NCBI RefSeq assembly: GCF_021531715.1
Contig: NZ_JAFBIT010000002.1
Location: 496,001 to 560,000, forward strand
Length of the DNA: 64,000 nt
Source of the DNA: Anaeromassilibacillus senegalensis
GTDB taxonomy: Bacteria; Bacillota; Clostridia; Oscillospirales; Acutalibacteraceae
Direction of reading: 5' to 3'
Part shown: positions 19,443-27,108 of the stretch, in pieces
Layout: every line of letters begins with the position of its first letter
Position numbering within the stretch: position 1 is the first letter of the stretch
Position numbers and translations under genes: made by a program
Notes under the pieces: generated by a model
Database searches by the model: none
Seen by the model: only the letters and a program-made list of their open reading frames with translations
Told to the model about the DNA's origin: nothing

Positions 19443-20546
19443 TTACGCTTCCTTCTTCCATTGTTCCAAGTAAAAATTATGAAGCCACCAGGCATTGGAT
19501 ACAATGTCATAACCAGCATCCGCAATGGCTTTCCCGGTGTCACGACGTGTATCACACCTGTGCTTCAGAATCTCTTCCGCCCAGGCCGTAGCACCGTCTT
19601 TCAGAGAGAGCCGTTCAACAAGGCTGGTTATCTGACACTCGGCCGGAACAGCGTCAGATATCACACAGGGCAGGCCGGACGCCTGCGCTTCAATCATCGT
19701 CACCGGAATCCCCTCATACAGGGAGGGAAACACAAAGCAGTCCATCGCCTGCATCAGGTCCGGGACATCTGATCGTATGCCAGTGAAAATCACATTGTCC
19801 TGCATTCCGAGAGATGTGACTTTCTTTTCCATTTCGCTTCGAAGATCACCTTCTCCGACCAACAATAAAACCGCATCCCGATTCTTCTTTTTTAGTTCCG
19901 CGAAGACATCCAGCAGGAATGTGTGATTTTTTACGGTATTGAACCGGCCCACATGTCCCACAACAAAGGCGTCGGAATTGATCCCAAGCTGCTGACGCAT
20001 ACTTCTGCTTCGCTCTGGGCGATAGGTGTACTTTCGGGTATCGATGGCGTTGTTAATGATATGGTACGGCGCACCGCCGAACATCCAGTCGCCGGCCTCT
20101 TTGCCGCAAGCAAAAAGCTGGGTCGCCAAAGCCGGAATTTGACGTTTATAAAAGAGTTTGATCAAATATTTCAGATTCTTGTCCTGGCTACTACTGTGAC
20201 TGTGGGCAATCCGTACTGGAATTCCCTGCTTCTTTGCAGCTTTCAGAATCACAGAACTCAGACAATCCTGATGGATATGCACAATCCTGTATTCCGGATG
20301 AGATGCGAAAAACCGGTTCAGTGCATTGTTGTAGGAACTGCTCCAGGGAATCAGCTGTGGCAAACGATAAATGTAGCCGCCGAGAGATTCGATCTCGTCA
20401 TCGTAATCCGCTCTGAAATCCCGGTGTACCAGGAAATCAAATTGGATCTGGTTGCGATCCATATGGCGGTAGTAGTTCATAACCATAGTTTCCAGGCCGC
20501 CCCGCCCCATGTAGGTCACAACATGCAGAATACGAATAGGTTCCAT
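19443..20546 (-). CDS. Family 4 glycosyltransferase (GT4), EpsF-like
   Basis: A 367-residue GT-B glycosyltransferase. It begins MEPIRILHVVTYMGRGGLET and has the C-terminal FPSLYEGIPVTMIEAQASG block with E-x7-E. It resembles EpsF-type enzymes of Bacillus and Clostridia exopolysaccharide clusters. The ATG at 20546 follows AGAGGGG; an upstream in-frame extension to 20594 overlaps the polymerase gene and is not used. Confidence 0.9.
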   Translation of the reverse strand: MEPIRILHVVTYMGRGGLETMVMNYYRHMDRNQIQFDFLVHRDFRADYDDEIESLGGYIYRLPQLIPWSSSYNNALNRFFASHPEYRIVHIHQDCLSSVILKAAKKQGIPVRIAHSHSSSQDKNLKYLIKLFYKRQIPALATQLFACGKEAGDWMFGGAPYHIINNAIDTRKYTYRPERSRSMRQQLGINSDAFVVGHVGRFNTVKNHTFLLDVFAELKKKNRDAVLLLVGEGDLRSEMEKKVTSLGMQDNVIFTGIRSDVPDLMQAMDCFVFPSLYEGIPVTMIEAQASGLPCVISDAVPAECQITSLVERLSLKDGATAWAEEILKHRCDTRRDTGKAIADAGYDIVSNAWWLHNFYLEQWKKEA

Positions 20547-20557
20547 ATTGTCCCCTC

Positions 20558-21718
20558 TTATCCAATACCCAGCAGCTCTGTAAAAAACTGCCAAAGGGTA
20601 ATTGCGCGGTATCCGCTATCAAACCCCTTGGATACACCGAACTCGTACAGAAAATAACCAAAGAAACAGATGGTACCCACTATAGTCAGAAACTGCGCAG
20701 ATTTTTTATCAAAGATCTTGTTGATCATCCATGGAAAACTGATACTCAGTGCAATTTCGTAATAGGCAGCCATCCGCGCAAAGAGATTTGCGCCCTGAAT
20801 CAAGCCGATCATCAGTATGAATACAGCAACAATGCTCATATTGGCAAAAAGGTTTTCTTGGCGGGTAGAATCCGCATACAATCTCTTCCGGAAGACTAAT
20901 GACAGAGCAGTTGGAATTGCATAGACAACAACACGGATCGGGTGAATGGAATGGCCGTCAAACAGTTCAAAATCAGCAACATTAACGCCAATGCTCAATG
21001 CGAAATTCATTAAGCGATCAAACGTAAAATTGTACGTTGCCATGGCAGCAATCGCTATTACGAATAAAACCCATGTGGTCTTTCCCCAGGGTTTTCTGAA
21101 CAAGAACGGAACTAGCAGAAAAATAAAGGCATGGGTATGGAACAGCATAGCAAAAAGCACCAGCAAATAATACCGCACGTATTTCCGGTCAATGGCATAG
21201 GGCAACGAAAAGAAGAGAATCGCAATAGCAAAACACTGCTTCATAGCTGCCATGTACATGATGTATGTTCCAATAGAAAAGAATATCACCAGTGAGAATG
21301 CCGGGTCGATCGAGAAGCGTTTGATCAGCTTCACTGAACCGATGCAACTAAGTACTGCTGGGAAAAAGAAAAATACATGGTAATTGTCGGTTATTTCATG
21401 CACCAGCGTTCGGTAAAGATCATACAGCGGGTTGCTGCCCAGCTTTTGAAGCTCGTCACTGGCCAGGAACTCATCCAAGGAAACTGTTCCTCTGTTCCAT
21501 TCAAAGATGTAATTTACGGTATCATTATAGCTTGTCCGCAAAAACGAGAAGCAGGTAAGCCATGCGATAACAATGATCATGAAGATATCCGACCGGCGGA
21601 GCATGAAATGGCGCTTTCCGGTCTGATGACCGTCAAGCTGCGTTTCAACCGGATAATAGGTCTGGGACAGGTACATCAGGAATACGCAGCCCCAATATAG
21701 CAAAACAAGTTGTTTCAT
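20558..21718 (-). CDS. EpsG/Wzy-type polysaccharide polymerase
   Basis: Polytopic membrane protein of 386 residues with about 10 hydrophobic segments. The start, a motif like TSYNDTVNYIFEW, the AAMKQCFAIAILFFSLPYA segment and LFHTHAFIFLL are typical of the EpsG family, which polymerises lipid-linked repeat units outside the membrane. It is the first gene of the island operon, 120 bases downstream of a terminator-bearing leader. The ribosome binding site (GGGTGA) is weak. Confidence 0.82.
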   Translation of the reverse strand: MKQLVLLYWGCVFLMYLSQTYYPVETQLDGHQTGKRHFMLRRSDIFMIIVIAWLTCFSFLRTSYNDTVNYIFEWNRGTVSLDEFLASDELQKLGSNPLYDLYRTLVHEITDNYHVFFFFPAVLSCIGSVKLIKRFSIDPAFSLVIFFSIGTYIMYMAAMKQCFAIAILFFSLPYAIDRKYVRYYLLVLFAMLFHTHAFIFLLVPFLFRKPWGKTTWVLFVIAIAAMATYNFTFDRLMNFALSIGVNVADFELFDGHSIHPIRVVVYAIPTALSLVFRKRLYADSTRQENLFANMSIVAVFILMIGLIQGANLFARMAAYYEIALSISFPWMINKIFDKKSAQFLTIVGTICFFGYFLYEFGVSKGFDSGYRAITLWQFFTELLGIG

Positions 21719-21837
21719 AGTTGTTCACCCAATGAAAATCTACTCCGCATTCTCGGTTCCGGATGCGGGATGATCGCCTCTGATGAGATAAGGTCTGTCG
21801 GAGGCTCTGGAAAATCTGTCATTCAACCATCCGTGAT

Positions 21838-21874
21838 AACAAGAAAACCGATGGAGAATGGACCACTCCATCGG
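21838..21874 (-). terminator. Intrinsic terminator between eps promoter and first eps gene
   Basis: On the minus strand CCGATGGAG and CTCCATCGG form a 9-bp stem (21874-21866 with 21856-21848) followed by TTTTCTTGTT. No convincing promoter was seen between it and the EpsG start, so island transcription probably depends on read-through. Confidence 0.75.
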
Positions 21875-22107
21875 TATATTTTTGGGCGGAAAGAAAACAC
21901 CACAAGAAGGAGCGGGGGCTGTAAGCGGGTAGCCCCGACCAGCTTTCCTTTGCTTGCTTATTCAGAACGTTTCAAGGTGCTGCCAAAGCGCCTGCCGTTA
22001 CACACTCCATTCGCCAGCGAACCCAAAAATATACATATCACAACTTCCCACCGCAGCCCGTGGAACAAGATCTGCGGTAGCGGCGTTCCGGATGCATATT
22101 TTGATAC
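21838..22107 (-). ncRNA. Structured leader / possible free-standing small RNA upstream of the exopolysaccharide operon
   Basis: A strong promoter directs a roughly 270-base transcript with no open frame that ends in an intrinsic terminator before the first island gene. In transcript order it has a 7-bp hairpin (22078-22072 with 22056-22050), then a perfect 13-bp long-range stem (22034-22022 with 21886-21874) enclosing about 135 bases, including an inner hairpin GGGGCT/AGCCCC (21936-21915), then the terminator. A rod with one long closing stem resembles 6S RNA in outline, but I cannot confirm that. A conditional-termination leader for the operon fits the location equally well. Confidence 0.5.
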
Positions 22108-22113
22108 ACCCAG

Positions 22114-22142
22114 ATTATAACACTTTCTATTTCTAATGTCGA
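22114..22142 (-). promoter_or_regulatory. Sigma-A promoter of the exopolysaccharide leader
   Basis: Minus-strand TCGACA (22142-22137) and a perfect TATAAT (22119-22114) are separated by 17 bases; transcription should start near 22107. Confidence 0.7.
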
Positions 22143-22390
22143 TTACTTTTTTTCAGGATTTTTCGCTGGATCATACTTTTTTCTTCCGAAACCGGTCGAA
22201 ATACACGCGCGGAACCGGATAACGGCAAATGTCATATTCTTCGCAAATTGCTTTTAGTGTCTTATTGTTACTGGCTATACGCTGGGTGGATGGTATGCCT
22301 TGCAACACAGGGATAAGTACAAATCCCGGTATTCGAATACCCCGTATCCGACTACCGGGAGACAACGGTTCAAGGCATTGACTTGCCGCG
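22143..22390. other. Right-hand island end, no intact gene
   Basis: A minus-strand frame at 22171-22401 ends with the charged stretch YPVPRVYFDRFRKKKV, which looks like a genuine protein C-terminus. No convincing start or family was recognised, so it may be the tail of a gene lost on insertion. A hairpin lies near 22324-22363 (CCCGGTA... with TACCGGG). Confidence 0.35.
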
Positions 22391-22397
22391 ATTTGCC
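22383..22397 (-). repeat. Right copy of 15-bp inverted repeat flanking the island
   Basis: TTGCCGCGATTTGCC is the exact reverse complement of 5214-5228. It overlaps the first codons of the phosphatase C-terminal fragment. Confidence 0.6.
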
Positions 22398-22489
22398 GCA
22401 TGATCCGTACATACTTCCTCGACGTCCCGAACGAAGCCTACGCCGCTTTCAAGCTCGGCAACTGCGAGGTTATGGAATTTAATCTTTAA
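22391..22489 (+). pseudogene. Histidine phosphatase family gene, C-terminal fragment
   Basis: The plus-strand frame reads ICRMIRTYFLDVPNEAYAAF, then KLGNCEVMEFNL and a stop. This is the expected C-terminus of Clostridial phosphoglycerate-mutase-like phosphatases, directly following HGG in the intact family. It completes the N-terminal fragment that ends LLVCHG at 5176. There is no start codon context of its own. Confidence 0.75.
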
Positions 22490-22510
22490 AATAAGAATTA
22501 TTCTTATTTT
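22488..22510. promoter_or_regulatory. Perfect 23-bp palindrome, PerR/Fur-like operator of rubrerythrin
   Basis: AAAATAAGAAT-T-ATTCTTATTTT is a perfect 11-1-11 palindrome directly upstream of the -35 box. Its core TAAGAAT-N-ATTCTTA has the 7-1-7 shape of PerR boxes (TTATAAT-N-ATTATAA), matching at five of seven positions per arm. Peroxide- or iron-responsive control of rubrerythrin would fit. Confidence 0.55.
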
Positions 22511-22512
22511 AC

Positions 22513-22541
22513 TTGATTTTTCCTTTTTCTGGGTGTATAAT
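22513..22541 (+). promoter_or_regulatory. Sigma-A promoter of rubrerythrin
   Basis: TTGATT (22513-22518) and TATAAT (22536-22541) are separated by exactly 17 bases, about 70 bases upstream of the start codon. Confidence 0.8.
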
Positions 22542-22611
22542 ACAAGCATAAACAGCGTATATCCCATATGGAAACGGAAAACCTAAAACCAATTACAAGG
22601 AGGAAACTGAC

Positions 22612-23154
22612 ATGAAAGACTTAAAGGGCACCAAGACCGAAGCCAACCTGATGGCGGCATTTGCCGGCGAATCGCAGGCGAGAAACAAGTATACGTACTA
22701 CGCTTCCAAGGCGAAGAAGGACGGCTACGAGCAGATTGCGAACCTCTTCACCGAGACGGCGAACAACGAAAAGGAGCATGCGAAGATCTGGTTCAAGCTC
22801 CTGCATGACGGCAGCGTGCCGGACACGGTGACGAACCTTGCGGATGCCGCTGCGGGCGAAAACTACGAGTGGACCGACATGTACAAGAGCTTTGCCGAGG
22901 ACGCCAAGGCGGAGGGCTTCGACCACATTGCTTCCCTGTTCGAGCAGGTCGCAGCGATCGAAAAGGAGCATGAGGAGCGTTACAGAAAGCTGCTCGCGAA
23001 TATCGAGGAAGGCATCGTCTTCTCGAGAGACGGCGACATGGTGTGGATCTGCACGAACTGCGGCCACATTCACATCGGCAAGAGCGCGCCGGAGGTCTGC
23101 CCCGTCTGCGCACATCCGAAGGCCTATTTCGAGCTCCGCGCACAGAATTATTGA
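22612..23154 (+). CDS. rbr: Rubrerythrin
   Basis: NADH-linked peroxidase protecting anaerobes from hydrogen peroxide, cytoplasmic. The 180 residues have the diiron four-helix domain with Glu20, Glu53-x2-His56 and Glu117-x2-His120, then a C-terminal rubredoxin-like iron site with Cys147-x2-Cys150 and Cys163-x2-Cys166. The length is standard (about 180-195). AAGGAGG precedes the start. It stands alone between its own promoter and a terminator, with a PerR-like palindrome suggesting peroxide control. Confidence 0.96.
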   Translation: MKDLKGTKTEANLMAAFAGESQARNKYTYYASKAKKDGYEQIANLFTETANNEKEHAKIWFKLLHDGSVPDTVTNLADAAAGENYEWTDMYKSFAEDAKAEGFDHIASLFEQVAAIEKEHEERYRKLLANIEEGIVFSRDGDMVWICTNCGHIHIGKSAPEVCPVCAHPKAYFELRAQNY

Positions 23155-23170
23155 TTCTAATACGCAAAAA

Positions 23171-23206
23171 GCTGTCCCACTGCTTTGGTGGGGCAGCCTT
23201 TTTTAT
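23171..23206. terminator. Bidirectional intrinsic terminator between rubrerythrin and the MATE gene
   Basis: Stem 23171-23180 with 23188-23197 (GCTGTCCCAC / GTGGGGCAGC), a run of T on the plus strand at 23200-23205 and a run of A before it that serves the convergent minus-strand gene. Confidence 0.8.
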
Positions 23207-24585
23207 GCTTTGCGCAGCGTGGTGTGCGACGGGTCGTGCTCGCGGCGGATGCAGCGGTCAAGCCACTTGCCGCGCGCGTAGTAGATGATGAACACGATCG
23301 CCGTCGTGACCCACGTGACGGGGTAATTCATCGCGACCATCTCCATCGTGTGCCAGATCGGCACAACAAACAGCAGCCACACAATGCGCAGACCGCACAC
23401 GCCGAAGCACGTGATCAGCATCGGCTGCAGCGATTCGCCCGCGCCGCGGATGGCGCCGGAGAAGATCTCGATAAAGACGAAGGTGAAGTACGAGGGCGCG
23501 AGGATGATGAAGAAATTCGCGCCGAGACGGACGACCTCCGCGTCGCCCGTAAACAGGTGCAGCAACGGCTCGCGCAGTGTAAAGAGCAAAACGCTCAGCG
23601 CAATGGTCGAGCCAAGCGACATCAGCAGGCCGACGCGGGCGCAGCGCTTGACGCGGTCGTACCGGCGCGCGCCGAAATTCTGCCCGACAAAAGTCGTGAC
23701 CGAGATGCCGAAGGCGTTCATCACCATCCAGATAAAGCCGTCGATCTTGCCGATGGCCGACCACGCCGCGATGGCGTCCGTACCGAAGCCGTTGATGCTC
23801 GTCTGAATCAGGATGTTCGAGAACGAATACATGACGGACTGCAGCCCCGAAGGCAGGCCGATGCGGATGACATTTCTCAGGATGCCCGCGTCAAAGCGGA
23901 TCTTTCTGAGCTCCACGCGGTACGCCTCATGCGTCAGCATCAGACGCGCCATGACAAGCCCCGCGCTGATGACCTGCGAAAGCACCGTTGCGAGTGCGAC
24001 GCCGAACACCGCCCAGCGGAATACGACGACGAAAAGCAGGTCGAGTACAACGTTGACAAGGCAGCAGACGATCAGGATATACAGCGGCATGCGCGAGTCT
24101 CCGATGGCGCGCAGTACGCCCGTGCCGATGTTATAGATCATGCAGGCGATGATGCCGGCGTAATAGACGTTCATATAGAGCACGGCGTCGTCGATGATTT
24201 CCGCCGGAACGCTCATCAGCTCGAGAACGGGACGCGCCGTCAGCAGGCCGATCACCATGATCAGCGCGCCACCCGCCAGCGCGAGCGCGATCGAGGTGTG
24301 CACCGCCTTCGAGACGTTTTCGCGATCCTCCGCGCCGAAAAACTGCGAGATGATGACCGTCGCGCCCGAGGACACGCCCACGAAGAAGCCGACGAGCAGG
24401 TTGATGACCGTGCCGGTCGTGCCCACGGCGGCGAGCGCCTCCTTGCCGACATACTGGCCCACGATCACGGTATCCACCGTGTTGTAGAGCTGCTGGAAGA
24501 ACGTGCCGATCAGAATCGGGAAGAAAAACAGCAGAAGCTGCTTCCAGATGACGCCATCCACAATAGAATTTTCCGTTTTTACCAT
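23203..24585 (-). CDS. MATE family multidrug/sodium efflux transporter
   Basis: A 460-residue, 12-segment membrane exporter. The early segments PILIGTFFQQLYNTVDTVIVGQYVG and the second-half repeat with LPSGLQSVMYSFSNILIQ are typical of the DinF/NorM-like MATE family in Clostridia, which couple efflux to sodium or protons. The ATG at 24585 follows GGAGG by eight bases; an extension to 24615 lacks a ribosome binding site. The substrate is unknown. Confidence 0.9.
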   Translation of the reverse strand: MVKTENSIVDGVIWKQLLLFFFPILIGTFFQQLYNTVDTVIVGQYVGKEALAAVGTTGTVINLLVGFFVGVSSGATVIISQFFGAEDRENVSKAVHTSIALALAGGALIMVIGLLTARPVLELMSVPAEIIDDAVLYMNVYYAGIIACMIYNIGTGVLRAIGDSRMPLYILIVCCLVNVVLDLLFVVVFRWAVFGVALATVLSQVISAGLVMARLMLTHEAYRVELRKIRFDAGILRNVIRIGLPSGLQSVMYSFSNILIQTSINGFGTDAIAAWSAIGKIDGFIWMVMNAFGISVTTFVGQNFGARRYDRVKRCARVGLLMSLGSTIALSVLLFTLREPLLHLFTGDAEVVRLGANFFIILAPSYFTFVFIEIFSGAIRGAGESLQPMLITCFGVCGLRIVWLLFVVPIWHTMEMVAMNYPVTWVTTAIVFIIYYARGKWLDRCIRREHDPSHTTLRKA

Positions 24586-24688
24586 TTTCGTAACCTCCAC
24601 ATAAAACAGCCGCAATGCTCAAACAACACAGGCATTGCGGCTATTCTATCACACTTTTTGCCGTTTTTCAACCGTCTGCGCATCCGGA

Positions 24689-25186
24689 TTACCGGGGCTT
24701 GCGCACGCAGAAAAACAACACCGCCGAAAGCAGAACCGGGCTGCCCACCCAAAACGCCAGTCTAAACAGCACGGCCGAAACAGTGCAGCACACACAAAGC
24801 CATTTACCGGCGTTGATGCGTCCGCTGATGGCGGACTGCAGGAAACGCCTGAGCATAATGCCCGTCCAGTACAGCGTAAGCGCGATGCCTGCCGCCTGCT
24901 CGCTGCCCATCTCCGTCTGCACATAGGATGCGATCCAGAGATTGACCGCGCTCTGCTGCCCCATGTACAGGAGACACGCCAGACTGACCAGCAGCAGCCC
25001 GCGGTTCGTGAGCAGCGCGCGGATGGATCCCTTTTCCGTGCTGGCCCGCGTTTCCCCGCGCTCCGAAATGTAGGCGCTGATCAGAAGATTCAGAAAGCTG
25101 TTCGCCACGCCGATCAGCAGGAAGCAGGCCATCAGACGCGCATACGGCGGCACAAACAGCCGCGCAATTCCTTCCCATTTTTATTT
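24689..25186 (-). pseudogene. MFS transporter fragment
   Basis: A minus-strand frame encodes about 165 residues with four to five membrane segments resembling an internal/C-terminal half of a major facilitator (VPPYARLMACFLLIGVANSF ... AVNLWIASYVQTEMGSEQAAG). An in-frame stop lies just upstream (near 25187) and no N-terminal half is present. A GTG at 25153 could start a 154-residue product, but without a ribosome binding site and lacking most of a 12-segment transporter it is probably a decayed gene. Confidence 0.6.
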
Positions 25187-25303
25187 TAGCGCGGCGCTCC
25201 AAAATTCCAAAGGAGAAAAATCGGTGCAACAAGGAAAATTCTGCGTTTTTGGCGCAGAAAAAGAGAGCGCCGGATACAGCGCCCTCCTCTTGCCGGAATC
25301 GGC

Positions 25304-25816
25304 TCAGTCTTCGATGATCGTGACCGGGTACTTTTTCTCGACCGGTCTCGGCTCCGCCGCCGCATAGCCGAGCGCCGCCATGCCGAACACCTTGTGCTCC
25401 TCCGGCACGCCGAGCTCTGTCAGCACCGCACGCACGCGCGGGTCGTCGCAGGTATCGCTGAGCTGGTTGATCCACACGGACGCAACGCCCATCGAATGCG
25501 CCGCGAGCATAATGTTCTCCATCGCGCAGGCGTTGTCCCACGCGCCGCCCTCGACGTTCGAGGGGATGATCAGCGCCGCCGGGCAGTACAGGTTGTAGTT
25601 CGGGCTGCCGAGCGCCTCGCCCATCGCGGCGGCAAGCTTTTTGATCTTCGCCGCGCTCAAAACGGCGGAGAAGTGCCACGTCTGGCGGTTCATCGCACTG
25701 GGCGCGTACGTCGCGCACTTCAAAAGCGTGTCGATCTTCTCGCGCTCCACGGGCTTCTCCTGAAACGCGCGGACGCTGCGGCGGGTCAGAATGTTCTGGA
25801 TTACTTCGTTTGTCAT
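25304..25816 (-). CDS. Nitroreductase family protein
   Basis: FMN-dependent NAD(P)H oxidoreductase of 170 residues: RRSVRAFQEKPVEREKI near the N-terminus, APSAMNRQTWHF, and MENIMLAAHSMGVASVWI in the middle, all nitroreductase signatures for FMN binding. The ATG at 25816 follows GGGAGG; the track-independent upstream ATG at 25831 lies inside the ribosome binding region. The substrate in vivo is unknown. The gene stands between the MFS remnant and the GNAT-fRMsr gene on the same strand. Confidence 0.9.
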   Translation of the reverse strand: MTNEVIQNILTRRSVRAFQEKPVEREKIDTLLKCATYAPSAMNRQTWHFSAVLSAAKIKKLAAAMGEALGSPNYNLYCPAALIIPSNVEGGAWDNACAMENIMLAAHSMGVASVWINQLSDTCDDPRVRAVLTELGVPEEHKVFGMAALGYAAAEPRPVEKKYPVTIIED

Positions 25817-25857
25817 GCTGATTCCTCCCAAAAACTTTATATCTCAGAAGCCAGCGG

Positions 25858-27108
25858 TCAAAACTTCTCCGCCAGAATCTCTGCGATTGCCTCTAAAAAT
25901 GTGGCCTCCCGCGCCGTGAAGCGGTTCTTTACCGGGCTATCGAGGTCGAGCACGGCGAATACCGTCTCCCCGCGACGCACCGGCACGACGACCTCGGAGC
26001 GGCTCGCGCTGTCGCAGGCGATATGCCCGGGGAACGCGTGGACGTCCGGCACGAGCAGCGTGCGGTGCTCTTTGAGGGCCGTGCCGCAGACGCCGCGCCC
26101 GTTTTCGATGCGCAGACATGCGGGCTTGCCCTGAAACGGGCCAAGCAGCAGATTGCCGTCCGGCTGCACGGTGTAAAAACCCGCCCAGTTGACGCGGTCG
26201 AGCGTCTCCATCAGGAGCGCGGAGAGATTCGCCATGTTCGGCACCGTCTCCGGCTCATCCGCCAAAAGCGCCTGCGCCTGCAAGAGCGCTTCGGCGTATT
26301 TTTTCTCGAGCTGTGCCGCGTCCTGCGCTGCGGGCGTGAGTACCAGATACGGATATGTATGGCTGAAGTGGTAGCCGAGCTGCTGCGCGAGCGAAATGCT
26401 CATCAGGTTTGCGGCGTCCCACGAGGGGTACAGGCCGCGCTCGAGACAGTCGAGAATCAGCCGCGCCCCGCACGCACGCGCCAGATGGCGGCGGCGGTGC
26501 GCCTCGTGCGTGTCGATCTCGATCTCAATGCCGCCGTCAAACGAGGAATACGACGACGCGCCGCAGACGATCTCGCCGTTTTGCAGCGCGAACACGCCGA
26601 GCGCCTGTGCCATAAACACTTCATAGCTCGGGAAATTCGAGATGAAATCGCGCATCCAGCCGCCTTTTTCCTTGATCTGCGTCCAAATCTCCGGCGTCAT
26701 GCCGGAGAGCACATAACCCTGCGGAATATCCGACGTGAATTTTTCGAGCTTCTCCGGCTCAAATACGCCGCGTTCCTTTTTGACCGCATAGCGTATGCCG
26801 CAGCGCACGTCGCCGAGCAGCGCCTTGCACAGCGCAAACTGCGCGTCGTTCTGCGCGACGAGAAACAGGCTGTGATCGGTGCGCGCTTTGAGATCGCGGA
26901 GCAGCGCCTGCACCGCGTCCGCGTCGAGAGACGGAGACGCGAGAAACGCCAAATCGCCGAGCACCGCGACAGCAGCCGTCAGCGCTTCGTTCGCGTAAAT
27001 ATCGCCCATCGTGCCGTCGAGCGCCGACCAGATAACCGTCTCCTCCCAGCCGTCAAACAGCTCCAGCGCCGCTGAAGGCTCTGAAAGCTTGTGGATATCA
27101 GAACTCAT
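25858..27108 (-). CDS. GNAT acetyltransferase fused to free methionine-R-sulfoxide reductase (fRMsr, GAF fold)
   Basis: A 416-residue fusion. Residues 1 to about 255 resemble the ZmaR-like GNAT_acetyltran family, ending LSLAQQLGYHFSHTYPYLVL-like sequence. Residues 262-416 are a complete fRMsr GAF domain: NWAGFYTV, LGPFQGKPAC, GRGVCG, DVHAFPGHIACDSASRSE. The three redox cysteines fall at 331, 341 and 365, the same 10- and 24-residue spacing as Cys84/94/118 of E. coli fRMsr. The C-terminal half should reduce free methionine-R-sulfoxide; the acetyl acceptor is unknown. It overlaps gpsA by 11 bases. Confidence 0.85.
   Translation of the reverse strand: MSSDIHKLSEPSAALELFDGWEETVIWSALDGTMGDIYANEALTAAVAVLGDLAFLASPSLDADAVQALLRDLKARTDHSLFLVAQNDAQFALCKALLGDVRCGIRYAVKKERGVFEPEKLEKFTSDIPQGYVLSGMTPEIWTQIKEKGGWMRDFISNFPSYEVFMAQALGVFALQNGEIVCGASSYSSFDGGIEIEIDTHEAHRRRHLARACGARLILDCLERGLYPSWDAANLMSISLAQQLGYHFSHTYPYLVLTPAAQDAAQLEKKYAEALLQAQALLADEPETVPNMANLSALLMETLDRVNWAGFYTVQPDGNLLLGPFQGKPACLRIENGRGVCGTALKEHRTLLVPDVHAFPGHIACDSASRSEVVVPVRRGETVFAVLDLDSPVKNRFTAREATFLEAIAEILAEKF

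Noticed and set aside
21838-22107. Definite 6S RNA
   Set aside because: The rod-like outline fits, but I cannot verify conserved sequence, and its position inside the island boundaries argues against a housekeeping RNA.
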